Shown here piece by piece: positions 45,515 to 57,271 of a stretch of 64,000 bases of DNA. Location of the stretch: contig JAHLKI010000001.1 of the NCBI GenBank assembly GCA_025602905.1, positions 2,356,001 to 2,420,000 on the forward strand, written 5' to 3'. The number at the start of each line of letters is the position of its first letter. Within the stretch, counting starts at the first letter, position 1. The notes under the pieces are model-generated. The model worked only from the letters and a program-made list of their open reading frames with translations, searched no databases and was not told where the DNA came from. This stretch comes from Phlyctochytrium arcticum (Eukaryota > Chytridiomycota > Chytridiomycetes > Chytridiales > Chytridiaceae). The translations under genes and the position numbers were made by a program.

Positions 45515-46963
45515 TTACCACATTCTGTTCATGATCTCCAGCGATGCAAGTCGTCCGAAGAAGCCCGCCGCATTGGCCTGTTGCATATTTGTGTCAAACG
45601 GACATGATTCGACGATTATGTACAGATGCGGCACTTACTGGTATGAGTCGCAGAAGTAGGGGAGCGGTACCCCTAAATAAGGCTCGCACGCCTTCTTTGT
45701 GGATGATCTGCAAGGCCGCATTGGTCATGCCGCGGTACGTCCCAGGAGGAGCAGCTTGTATACGAGACTTTATCACGTCGGGGGGCTGACAGCAGTTCGC
45801 AACATCAGTTATATGCCTCAATTACCATTGTTTGAATGCAACTTACGATAGCTAAGGCCCACAAAAGACCGCCACAACATGCTAACGAGATATCAGACAT
45901 TGGCACTATCGAGTGAAAGGTTCTCATGGAACTCACCAGCGATACCAATTGATGTATTGCTCATAGGTATTGATTCCTCCCCCTCTTTCACGACCGGCGA
46001 TCCGGAGACGACCCGATGCACCAGTTCATACGCAACAAAGTACGCAGCAAATCCGGGTATGTCTCTCAAAAGAGTTGCACCCGTGCCCCGGTATAAAGCA
46101 CGAATGCCGCCCGTATCGTACAATGTGCGGATGGCTGTCCAGGGAGTCAGTGGAGATGTTGTACGATATGTATAAGAGCGTGATGGTGGTATATGAGGCT
46201 TGGTAGGTGATAACGATGGCGGGGGCGGTGGTATTATTGGGACAGTGGTTGGTGGGAATCTGGCTGTTCGTGACCCAGAATCAGCAGTATGTGAAACCCA
46301 ATGCTTTTCACGCACAGACCCCAGCATCCCTCCAGCCGGACCAGACCGGTGATCCTGAGTTTGCATCAGAACCTTGATCTGTTCGGTGGGGACTGTCACT
46401 ATACTCGTAGGAATAGCTGCCAGTCCACCGGCTACTGCGCATTTGCTCAAATCATTTGATGGCACGAATCCCGGGTATAAGCTGTTCATTCCTTGACAGG
46501 CCGTATCGTATGCCTACTCATTGATTTGTTAGTGCTCTGCTAATGAACAAGGAAGTGAGGGCACGTACCCAAAAGCGAGCAGCGTATCTCGGCATGACGC
46601 CGACAAGAGGCGACCCCATGCCCTTGTACAGCCCTTTTACACCGTGAGTTTTGATTGTGTTGCGAAGACATTGGGTCATTGAGAGGTTGGAGTTGAGGGG
46701 ATGGGTTTGTAGACGGACTTTGATGGTATCAAAGGGATGCTGGGAAAGATAAACAAGGTTGAGACTTTGAGCTGTAGAATTCTGTCGACTTGAGCACTCA
46801 CCCCCGCAACAACTGTTGCACCTCCCGCCAGGGCACCCGATATTATACTTTTTCCCTGGTCAATATCCACTTTGGAGAAAAGCTGAAGTTAAATCCTGAT
46901 TCCTGCACTTTTTGCCCGCGGCGACAACCAGGCGCCGTCGGATCTTGAAATTTGAAACGTCAT
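45515..46963 (-). CDS. Mitochondrial carrier, carnitine/acylcarnitine (Crc1/SLC25A20) type with Pro-rich insertion
   Basis: Inner-membrane transporter of the SLC25 family. Signature motifs after splicing are GHPFDTIKVRLQT, VPTEQIKVLMQTQ and PPDVIKSRIQAAP. The PPDVIKSR ending with APPGTY and the terminal RLIPANAAGFFGRLASLEIM are those of the carnitine/acylcarnitine branch. Between the second signature and its matrix helix (GGIRALYRGTGATLL) lies a Pro/Ser-rich insertion of about 55 residues, which the branch normally lacks. The 5' end is uncertain. The first carrier exon begins in frame with a GTG at 46870. An ATG at 46963 would need a 39 bp intron, whose removal would itself create an ATG codon at the junction. 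Stop at 45515-45517. The first two introns have clean borders. Confidence 0.85.
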
Positions 46964-47178
46964 GACCCAGCCACCGGAGACCGGAGCTATACCGTCGAAA
47001 CGTCTCTTTCTGGCCGAGAAAGCTCGTATTCAGAGAATTCAAATGTGTTGATGAAAATGGATTGTCCAAGTGTACATACACTGCAACATGGAAATGAAAA
47101 AGAAATGCGACAAAAAATGCAATCAACTATGCTAAACACCTTCAGAGCCTATCTACAACAACGACTGGTTCAGCTAGA

Positions 47179-49167
47179 TTACAGTGGAATGTTACCGTGC
47201 TTCTTCTCTGGGTTCTTGAGGTTTTTGGTCTTGAGCATTTTCAGGTCCTCAATGATGCGACGACGGGTGGAGGAGGGGTCAATGACATCGTCAAGGAATC
47301 CCCGTTGGGCGGCAGGGAGGGGGTTGGCGAATTTGGAGATGTCTGTGTGATGAGGGATAAGTTTCAGAATTGGGCATAAAATAATAACAATATGAACTTA
47401 CATTCTGCCTCGGCTTGAGCTGTAAGGGAGAAAATAGAGGATATAGTTAGCTGCCGGTTGTTACGGAAGTGGAAAGCGAAATAACGTACTCTTATCCTTG
47501 TGCTGACGGAAAATAATCTCAACGGCACCCTTGGCTCCCATGACAGCAATCTCACCCGTTGGCCAGGAGTAGTTCAAGTCTCCGCGCAAGTGCTTTGAGC
47601 TGTGTGGAATTGGAAGGTCAGGAACATTTATCGTGATTACTCGCTAAAAAGAGATCCGAACCTCATAACATCGTAGGCACCTCCATATGCTTTCCGGGTA
47701 ATTACGGTGATCTTTGGCACAGTGGCCTCGGCATACGCGTACAAAAGCTTGGCACCGTTACGAATAATACCACCATGCTCCTGAGCAGTACCGGGCAAGA
47801 ATCCGGGAACGTCAACAAAAGTCAACAAGGGAATGTTGAAGGCATCGCAGAAACGAACCCAGCGGGCGGCTTTGACAGATGCGTTAATGTCGAGTACTCC
47901 AGAAGACACCAAAGGTTGGTTGGCAATCACGGAAACGGTCCTGCCGTTCAGGCGTCCAAAGCCGACTACAATGTTCTTGGCAAAGTCGGGCATAATTTCG
48001 AAGAAGTTGGCATCATCAACAATGCGGGTGATAACGTCCTTGATGTCGTATGCTTTTGTAGAGTCAGAGGGAATCAGTGTGTCGAGCGCGGCATCAGCAC
48101 GAGTAACAGGGTCTTCGGTCACGCGAACAGGGACCTCATGACGGTTGGAGAGGGGTAGGAAGTCAACAAACTCCCGAAGGCGAGCAAGCGCCTCGACATC
48201 ATTGTCGAAAGCGGCATGAGCTACTCCTGACTTTGTGGTATGTGCCTTGGCTCCTCCGAGCTCCTCCTGGGTGACAGTCTCGTTGGTGACGGCCTTGACT
48301 ACGTCAGGACCGGTAACAAAGAGATAGGATGTGTCCTTTACCATAAAGGTAAAGTCGGTCAGGGCAGGTGAGTAAACGGCTCCTCCAGCACAGGGGCCCA
48401 TGATGAGAGACAGTTGAGGGACTACGCCAGAGGCGGACACATTGCGTTGGAAAATATCAGCGTACCCGGCCAGCGAGTCAACACCTTCCTGAATACGCGC
48501 ACCGCCAGAGTCGTTGAGACCAATGACGGGAGCACCAACCAGCAGAGCTTGGTCCATGATCTTGCAGATCTTTTGGGCATGTGTCTTCGACAAACTTCCT
48601 CCAAAGGCGGTGAAATCTTGACTGAAGACATACACCAAACGTCCATTGATGGTGCCGTGACCAGTAACGACACCATCTCCTGTAATCTTTTGCTTTTCCA
48701 TGCCAAAGTCCACACACTGATGCTCAACAAAAGCATCGTATTCGCGGAATGAATCCTTGTCCAGCAAAAGGTCCACACGTTCACGAGCTGTAAGCTTTCC
48801 CTATTGATGGAGCGGATGCATGTCAGTTCTCGTCCCCAGCATACAGAATGGGTCTACACTCTACCTTGGAGTGCTGGGTATCAATTCGCTTCTGCCCTCC
48901 ACCAAGTTGTGCTTCTGCCCGCTTCTGCTCAATTTTGTATGCGACACTCTGCAGGATTTAACGAATGAGTTTCAGCCAATCAAAAGCGAAAGTGAGGAGA
49001 ATACGCACACCCTCACGAGGAGCAGCTGGGGCCGTAGCAGTCGCAGTGCTCTGGTATCTTGGGAAAGCAGACAGCGCCGAAGATGAGCGGCCAATCACCG
49101 ATCGTGGGGAGCGCGCGGCCGCCCGCAGAGCAGATCGCGAGAGAGTTGGGAGGAAAGAAGCCGACAT
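47179..49167 (-). CDS. PCCB: Propionyl-CoA carboxylase beta subunit, mitochondrial
   Basis: Carboxyltransferase half of the biotin enzyme that converts propionyl-CoA to (S)-methylmalonyl-CoA. ATG 49167 starts a typical matrix-targeting peptide ([20 protein letters not shown]). After two small exons ([37 protein letters not shown]) a 1.1 kb exon gives the transferase core. It has [20 protein letters not shown], the glycine-rich [19 protein letters not shown], and the second-domain [19 protein letters not shown] with [13 protein letters not shown]. The last exons carry [20 protein letters not shown] and [20 protein letters not shown], ending at TAA 47179-47181. Both oxyanion Gly-rich motifs are intact. 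About 530 residues, usual for the family. Divergent from MSP1; the alpha subunit gene lies 2.3 kb beyond. Confidence 0.96.
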
Positions 49168-49464
49168 GATGGAGGAACAAAGTAGGAAGGAAAGGAAGGG
49201 TTTCTTTGCGTGGGTGATGGCTGCCGATGCCTGGGGGATCTGTCCAATCTTTCCAATGGGCTCCTTGTTCGGAAAAACTGGTGTTGTTTCGGGGGAACGC
49301 GGCCAAGTGGTCCCAAGGTTCCACGGCTGCAGCCACATTCCACCCGTACGCATTCGAGCCGGGATATGTTGTCGGGACTTCGACGCATGTGCATCCCAGC
49401 CGCCTCCAAAACCCATTACATTTACTCAAAGTTGACCAGAATATCTGGAAGTTAGAGCACAAGA
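49168..49464. promoter_or_regulatory. Divergent promoter (PCCB / MSP1)
   Basis: 297 bp between the two start codons. A frame through it is open on the minus strand, but the PCCB targeting peptide is a clear start, so this is promoter and 5' UTR. Confidence 0.4.
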
Positions 49465-50997
49465 ATGGCTCTCAAATTGACCCCAACATCCAAAAAAGTC
49501 CTCGTCGATGGTATGTTTTCCTAGGTGGTTTCAATCGTCGAATGTTAGGGACTGATCTCCATTTCGCAGTTTCAATATTTGCCCTCTCGCAAGTGGTGCT
49601 GTATTTTGGAGTCAAATGGGTCCTCTCCTCAATGGACCCGTTTAAGAAGAAGAAGGACGAAGCAAGAGCAAAGAGTAGCCGGGTGCTGGGAAAACTTGGC
49701 GTATGTTTGACTGTCTTCTATTCAGTAACCCTATCTCTGATGTCCGTCCAACATTAGATCCATGACTTGAAGTTGAGCGAACATGAGGAAATAATAGCCG
49801 CAGAGGTGATTTATCCCGAAGACATTCCCGTCCGTTTCGAGGGTACTTTTCCACTTTGTTTATCTTCAGGACAGGATACACCTAATCTCTGAGGCCTGCA
49901 GATATTGGCGGACTGGACCACATTGTCAAATCCTTGAAGGAATCTGTCATCTACCCGCTGTGCTATCCCCAACTATTCGCTTCCGCATCTGGACTTCTTG
50001 GGGCACCAAAGGGAGTACTGTTGCACGGTCCACCAGGTATGTCGGCCTTAAAGATTACTTCCGGAACGGCATCTAACGAGAAGATAGGTTGCGGAAAGAC
50101 AATGTTGGCCAAAGCGTTGGCGAAAGAATCTGGAGCGACCTTTATCAATTTGCATGTGTCAACGTTGATGGAGAAATGGGTATGTTGATTGGGCCGTTTC
50201 GACGATACGAATTGTGACTGATTGCGGTGATTAGTTTGGAGAATCTCAAAAGCTCGTATCCGCCGTGTTTACTTTGGCGCATAAGTTGCAGCCCTGCATT
50301 GTCTTTATTGATGAGATTGACTCTTTTCTGCGTGAGCGAAAAAGTCAAGATCATGAGGTTACTGCCATGATGAAGGCAGAATTCATGACGTAAGAACTTA
50401 TTCAGACACACCCTCTCTCGAAACGCAAATGAGTTAACACATTATCTGTAGATTATGGGATGGGTTGGCCACAGGGAACGTGCGGGTACTGGTTCTGGGT
50501 GCTACTAATCGACCTGGAGATATTGATCAAGCAATTCTCCGACGAATGCCCAAACGATTCGAAATCAAACTCCCTGATTTCGAGCAGCGAAAGCGAGTTT
50601 TGTCGCTGGTAAGCCTATAAAGTCATCCACACGTATCATTATTCCTAACGAGGATCGGTTGCTTAGCTCCTGCGCGATGCGTCTTTGGAAGCTGATTTCG
50701 ACCTGACCGACCTTTGTTTACGCACTGCCGGATTTTCTGGAAGTGATCTGAAGGAGCTGTGTCGGAATGCGGCCATGATGCCTGTTAGAGAGGCTATCCG
50801 CGAATTTGACGGCGCACTTCATGGTGTAGATATTAACGTAAGTCTTGCTCCTCTTCTGGCGGGAATATCCGTGTTCATGAGCCATTTTCTAGGATGTGCA
50901 TGTCCGGCCACTACGTTTAGACGATTTTTTCACTCTTGCCAACGGAACACATGCAGCTGATTCTGCTGCGCTTCCGGATGTCGTCGACTTGGACTAA
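49465..50997 (+). CDS. MSP1: Mitochondrial outer-membrane AAA ATPase Msp1 (ATAD1)
   Basis: Extracts mislocalised tail-anchored proteins from the outer mitochondrial membrane. ATG 49465 ([15 protein letters not shown]), then an intron, then the N-terminal anchor [19 protein letters not shown]. The linker [17 protein letters not shown] precedes the AAA domain [20 protein letters not shown]. Walker A (GPPGCGKTM) is assembled across an intron. Pore loop 1 region reads [19 protein letters not shown], Walker B is [12 protein letters not shown], and the sensor/Arg-finger segment is [20 protein letters not shown]. The final exon ends DVVDLD at TAA 50995-50997. About eight introns. All catalytic elements are intact. 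It sits between the two carboxylase genes. Confidence 0.95.
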
Positions 50998-51512
50998 TTT
51001 TTTTGGGATTGGTTCTGTCTTTACCCTGTTTCTTATGTATAATACATGCCTTATCATTATTTATTCCAGTTTTCGACATATTTTTGAAGGCAAGTTCCTC
51101 GCCAACGCGAACGCAGACTCGAGGGTTGTTCATCTGGTTGCAAGCTGGCTGCAACCGGTTAGCCCCCGTGCACTCCAGTGGCCGCCTGGTCGACCTTGTC
51201 CCCCGCGAGACGGAACTCGGCGAAAACACCCGAAGACAACCTTTCTGGTCTGCTTTTTGGTGCAGGCAGCAACCTCGATCGTAAAGGGAGCCGTTCAGCA
51301 AGGTCCTTATTTTGTTTGTGGGAACAGCCTCTAGGCCCCATTACAACCACTGCCGGCAGCAATCCGTTTGTCGAGTCGCCTTCATCTTGTTGTCCATCGC
51401 AAGATCTCCCCTCAATCTACTGCATTCATTCTGACAGTGGGTGTGGTTTTTGGTCTCTGTATCGTCTAATAGCAGCTTACTGACTCTTGGCTGCGCGTAC
51501 AGCATTCACATC
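50998..51512. other. Intergenic upstream of PCCA
   Basis: 515 bp without supported coding. Holds the MSP1 3' end and the PCCA promoter. Confidence 0.4.
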
Positions 51513-54219
51513 ATGCTTTCTCAAATCCCTGCAAGATCGTCACCTCTGGTTGCCCGTTCGGCTCAATGGACGCGATCTGCCATGCAAAGTAAGCGAACGG
51601 CGGTCCGGGCACTTTCTACTTCAGCAGATTACGGCAAGGTGCGCATCTCTGGACCGCATGCATTATACGCAATTGTCTAAACCTGCTTTGTTTATCAGAC
51701 ATTTGACAAGATTTTGATTGCCAATCGAGGTGAAATCGCTTGTCGAATCATCAAGACAGGTACTTCTATCCCGGAGCTTGGCAGAGAAATATCAGAGTCT
51801 AAAGTCCGACAATAGCAAAGAAGATGGGAATCAAGACAGTGGCCATTTACTCCGATGCTGATGTCAACTCCCTTCACGTTCGTTCTGCTGACGAGGCCGT
51901 CCGCGTGGTAGGTTTGTTGGAGTCCGGTTTCAGGCTGGCCGTTTTTAAACAGTGTGTGTATAGGGACCAGCACCAACAAGTCAAAGTTACCTGAAAATTG
52001 ACAACATTATTGGAGCGATCACCAGCACCGGTGCTCAGGCTGTTCATCCAGGTGCGCACACGAGAACAAGCATCACTCTAGAGACATTCCTCACGCTGGC
52101 TATCCCCAGGTTATGGGTTCTTGTCCGAAAACAGTCAATTTGTTGGCGCGCTGGATCGCGTTGGCTGCACATTTATTGGACCCAATGAGAAGGCCATGGC
52201 TGCCATGGGTGACAAAATTCAGTCAAAGCTTTTTGCGCACGAGGCCAAGGTGAATACCATTCCCGGATTTAATGGAGTTGTGACGAACGCGGAGCATGCC
52301 GTGGAGATTGGTATGTCACTGTCAAATATGTTCACGCAAATGCAACACTAAACATGTCAAACCTCAGCCAATTCCATCGGCTACCCAGTCATGGTTAAAG
52401 CTTCTGCCGGAGGTGGTGGCAAGGGTATGCGAATCGCATGGAACGATAAGGAAGCGCGTGAGGCTTTCAAGATTTCATCCTCGGAGGCATTGTCCAGTTT
52501 CGGAGATGATCGTTTGCTCGTTGAAAAGTTTGTTGAAGATCCCCGCCACATCGAAATCCAATTGATCGGTGACAAGCACGGAAAAGTCGTACGTATTGGA
52601 TGTGACGCAACAACAGCAGACAAAAGCATTTGCTGAGCCACGTATTTTTGCCTTCAGATTTACCTTCCTGAGCGTGAATGTTCTATTCAACGGCGAAACC
52701 AGAAAGTTATTGAGGAAGCCCCTAGTGTCCACATTGACGAAGCCACCCGTAAGGCAATGGGAGAGCAAGCCGTTGCCTTGGCGCAAGCCGTCGGTTACTA
52801 TTCCGCAGGTACAATCAACATGGTCGGGTGAATGTAACCGCATACTAATTTTTTTCTGCAGGTACTTGTGAGTTCCTTGTTGACCCTAAGCGTAACTTCT
52901 ACTTTCTGGAAATGAACACACGTCTTCAAGTGTAAGCACATGGCCATCTGAGACATGATGATGGGTCACTGACAAAACCAACAGGGAGCACCCGATTACC
53001 GAATACATTACCGGACTTGATCTCGTAGAACAGATGATTCGTGTCGCAGCCGGCCAGAAGCTCGGTTTCCAGCAGTCTGATATTAAGATCAATGGATGGG
53101 CCTTTGAATCTCGTGTTTACGCCGAAGATCCCGAAAAGTACTTGCCATCCATCGGTACTTTGAACCGTTACATTGAGCCCAAGGGCAAGGGTGACGAGGT
53201 TCGATGCGACTCTGGAATTGTTGAGGGTTCCGAGATTTCCATCTACTACGATCCCCTTATTTGCAAGCTCTGCACCCATGGTCCGACCCGTAACGAGGCC
53301 ATCACTCTTATGGAGGATGCTTTGGACAACTATGTTATCAAAGGTGTTACGCACAACATTCCCCTACTCCGCGATGTCATTAGCCACCCGCGCTTTGTCG
53401 AAGGCAAAATCTCTACTGCCTTCCTTGCGGAAGAATACCCCAATGGCTTCAAGGGCCACCAGCTCACGGAACAGTCTCGTGAGGAGCTTGTTGCCATCTC
53501 TTCTCTGATCCATGCCAAGCGCGATCTGCGCAATCGCTCTTGGGTCAGGGGAGGGGGTTCCATGGTTGAGGGCACCCCTGCCAAGAACGAATGGGAGTTT
53601 TTCGTGGGTGTTGGCGAGGAGAGTACCGTACGAACTGCAGTCAAGTCTAACAGCGACGGGAGCTTCTCGGTATGTATCCATAAATTGGCCGTGCAATGGA
53701 TGAATGCTTATCGTATTTGAACAGGTTGAAATTGATGGAAAGCCAGTGACTGTCTCTGCAGAATGGCCGCTTGAGAGTGCTGTTATCCGCGCCAACATTG
53801 CACCTTCATCAGGAGAAGCACGTACCGCCACGATCCAATATCTGGAGACCAATGCCCAGGGTTACAAGCTGGCACATCGCGGTAGCAAGTTTGACGTTGT
53901 CGTCCGCACGGCAGCTCAAAATGCGGCCCAACGCCACATGAAGGAAAAGCCCAAGCTCGATTTGACGCGTATGATTCTGGCACCCATGCCTGGATCTGTT
54001 GTGTCTGTCATTGTCAAAGAAGGGGACACGGTTGCCGAGGGTGCCGAGTTGGCTGTTGTAGAGGCCATGAAGATGCAGAACGTTCTCCGTGCACCGCGTG
54101 TAGGCAAGATCAAGAAGGTATTGGTCCAGGCTGGACAGAGCGTCGCTGGAGACGATATCATGATTGAGTTTTACGGACAAGAGGAAGAGGCTGTTGCTGC
54201 CACCGCAAAGAAGGCCTGA
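51513..54219 (+). CDS. PCCA: Propionyl-CoA carboxylase alpha subunit, mitochondrial
   Basis: Biotin carboxylase plus biotin carrier half of the propionyl-CoA enzyme. ATG 51513 opens a matrix-targeting peptide ([20 protein letters not shown]). Then [35 protein letters not shown], the ATP-grasp glycine loop [29 protein letters not shown] and [20 protein letters not shown]. The 3' exon gives the BT-like linker and the biotinyl domain with VEAMKMQN (acceptor Lys) and IMIEFYGQ near the end. Stop TGA 54217-54219. Eight or so introns. The arrangement NRGEIACRI / GGGGKGM / EAMKMQN over about 730 residues fits PCCA rather than methylcrotonyl-CoA or pyruvate carboxylase. Together with PCCB the locus encodes the full holoenzyme. 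Confidence 0.95.
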
Positions 54220-54584
54220 ACATATCATCTCGTTACTTTATGTAGATAGAGGTCGCTAGTCAGATAGTTTCCCCCATGTTTCTCTCCCATTCACATCGTT
54301 GGTTTGTTGATATCCCCACACTTCATTGACATTTTTTCTGTCTTGTATTTGTTACTTTTAACGTTTATAACCAGTGGCTCACTAATCCTGTTAGTGAGTT
54401 TTTTCGGCCAAAACTATCATGGATAAGTTTCCACTTGTCCACGGGTCGGACTCACGGGGACGCACAAAGCACGCGCGCTGCCGGAGACCAGTTGCCCTCC
54501 GAATCTCACACATCATCACGGCAATCGCGATCAACGAGTCGACGACGAAAAGCGCAACAACCTGTTGACCCCAACCTCATCACC
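54220..54584. other. Intergenic, PCCA 3' flank and amidase promoter
   Basis: 365 bp. T-rich 3' UTR-like sequence to about 54400, with a short inverted repeat around AGTGGCTCACTAATCC...AGTGAG near 54373-54398. No gene. Confidence 0.4.
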
Positions 54585-56950
54585 ATGCCCACCTCGGCCG
54601 TCACCACCGGCGCCCACAGCCGGCTGGCGTCGCGTTCCTCGTCTGCCGCGGCCTTGTATTTTCTCCACTCGTTTGTCACTCCGTCGGCGTCTGGCTTTAC
54701 CCTTCGCCTGCTCTGCCGGCTACTGGAGTTCATCGCCATCTTTACCAACCGGGTGAATGCCAAGCTTGCCAGGGACTCTAACCTGTTTTACCTTCGGGGG
54801 CGCAAAGTCGAGTGTGCCCCGACTTATTACCCGTTGTATGAAGGCAAGGGCGGAAAAGGAATTCTCAAAGCCATTGACTCCAAGGACGGAGAGAGCCAGA
54901 AGAACAGTGTGGATTTGAAGGGAGTGGCCGAAGTCGCGAAACGCGGTGGAGTATTCTGGAGTGTGGCCGAATATGCCGAGGCCTACAAACAAAAACGCGT
55001 AACCCCGTTGCAGGTAAGATCTATGTAACTTGAACTAAGGAATGCGAACGCTAACGCCGTATGGGCTCTCTTGTTAGGTTGCTCAACGTATCATTGATGT
55101 CATTCGCGAGAGCAACACGGTTACCGAATCGCGTCCCGCTTTGTTGGCCATCATTTCCCATGACCAAACTGATTTGTTGCAGCAGGCCAGAGGTTGGACA
55201 AGATCCCTTTACACTCATGTACTATTTTTGACTAGTTTGATCATCATTTTTCAGAATCCACTGAGCGACACAAGGCCGGCAAGCCCTTGTCTGTTTTGGA
55301 CGGTGTCCCCATCGGTAATGCGAGTACAAAGTGCAGCACTGGCAGTAAGGACCTAATGACTCCCCCATTTTTTAGCCATCAAAGACGAGATTGATGTAAA
55401 AGGATACGACACTAATGTCGGCACTTGCTTCATTTCCGTTTCCCCCACCAATGATGCTACGTCGGTCGCCAAGCTGCGCCAAGCTGGTGCGCTTCTGATT
55501 GGTAAAGCTAACATGCACGAGATTGGATTGGATACCACAAACTGCAATCCCTGGACGGGCACTCCGGTCAACCCGTACAATGTGAAGCACTTCCCCGGTG
55601 GTTCCAGCGGAGGATCTGCTGCAGCTGTCGCCGCAGGACTATGCCCATTCGCTGTTGGTGCTGGTAGGGATTGGCGGATTTGGCATTGTTTGTCATTGGA
55701 CTCATTATAATGACAACTTTCCAGATGGTGGAGGTAGTGTGCGAATCCCCAGTTCCTACTGTGGTCTCTACGGCCTGAAGCCTACTGCCGGACGCATCAG
55801 CGCCAATGGTGCCTTCCCTCTCGCACCTACTGTCGGTGTTGTCGGACCCTTGGCGTCCTCTGCTTCCGACATGGCTATTGCGGTGAGTATTTATTGGCTG
55901 TTCTATCTCTCATCAAAAAATTTGATTCTGTTTTTTGTCAAGTACGGATTGATGGCTGGACCTGACGAGAAGGATGTTACTAGTTTGAAACAACCAGCTG
56001 TCAGCATTCGCGTGGCTCAGATCCAAAAAGTGCGAGACCTCAGTGACATCCGTATCGGCATCTTCCGGCCTTACTTTGAGGATGCCGAAGATGAGATCGT
56101 TGATGCCTGCGAGAATTTCCTGAATCAGCTCGTGTAAATTGCCCCGTGTAGCTGTTTGTCATCAAAGAGGGTTATTTGACTTAAATGAATGTTGCAGCGC
56201 TCGTGGTGCCAAGGTAGTCGACATTGTGTTGCCCGACCTTGAAGGTCTGCGCGTTGCGCACGCCAACACCATTATGTCTGAGATGACAGCTGGGACGCAA
56301 ACGTGTGACCGTTCCAAATTCTCGTACGCCACGCGTCTGGCACTCTTGGTTGCTAATAATTTGACTGCTGCGGTAAGGCCCCCACTCGCTTTTCATCCAA
56401 GGTCATTATGGGCATTGATGTCGGTGCCGTTACCTTATAGGATTATGTCACTGCCGCTCGCACTCGTACACAGGGAATGCAAGTGCTGGAATCTGTTTTC
56501 GATCAGGTCGACCTGATCATTACTCCAACGGCTGGTGTCACGGCTCCCATGATTCCAAAGGGGGCCAGATCTCACGGATACTCTGATTACACCACCTCTG
56601 GCAAAGCCATGCGCTTCATTTGTAAGTTGTTTCCATCTTTAGATCCTACTGTTGAAATTCTAACCATAAATTAGTCATGGGCAACCTTCTCGGTGTTCCT
56701 GGTGTATCTGTACCCGTCGGTTACTCGTCGAAAAACAACCTTCCCATTGGCTGTCAATTCATGAGCAAATGGTATTGCTGTTTCTTATTGCAAAGCAGCA
56801 TTTCTTCTCTAACATGCATGTCAAAGGTGGAACGAAGAATTGCTTATCCGCATGGCGTTTACTGCCGAGGATGTTTTGGGTGACAAGCGACCAAAGCCAA
56901 GCCTGTGGTTTGATGTTTTGGGGGATGCTAGCAAGAGTATCACGATTTAG
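54585..56950 (+). CDS. Amidase-signature hydrolase, fatty acid amide hydrolase (FAAH)-like
   Basis: Serine hydrolase of the amidase signature family. ATG 54585 opens a Ser/Ala-rich start with a hydrophobic stretch ([13 protein letters not shown], about residues 45-58), consistent with membrane association. The core reads [20 protein letters not shown] (catalytic Lys), then [20 protein letters not shown] with the bridging cis-Ser, and [20 protein letters not shown] with the nucleophile Ser in GGSVRIP. Thus the Ser-cisSer-Lys triad is intact. Later exons have [11 protein letters not shown] and [15 protein letters not shown], and the end is [17 protein letters not shown] ... KSITI, TAG 56948-56950. 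About eight introns. Similar in layout to the FAAH-type amidases of protists, plants and fungi. The substrate is not determined. Confidence 0.93.
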
Positions 56951-57271
56951 TTGTCTAACGCTGGCTGATTTCTATTCCTGTGTTGAATTCAACCCGATTA
57001 TATGTATATCTTCGTACCACATATAGGGGTTTCAATAACTATGCATTTGTTAACGTCTCTCGTTGCAACTTGGGGGAAACGGCAACTCAATTTTCCCAGC
57101 ACTTTGCCCAGAACGGGCGCGGATCTTTCAAGATTGCCTCAAGACGCAAGTGATAATGCTTGTGACAAAACACCGCCAATGAATACACACAACCAACGGC
57201 CGATCCCGAGACCAACACCTCGTATTTGAGAGTCGTTTGAGGAAGAGGCTTGGGAAAATAGCTATCCATGC
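56951..57271. other. Intergenic between amidase and MTC6-like gene
   Basis: 321 bp. No supported gene. AT-rich first half. Confidence 0.4.

Noticed and set aside
48414..48752. Plus-strand frame inside PCCB
   Set aside because: Antisense of the carboxyltransferase core.
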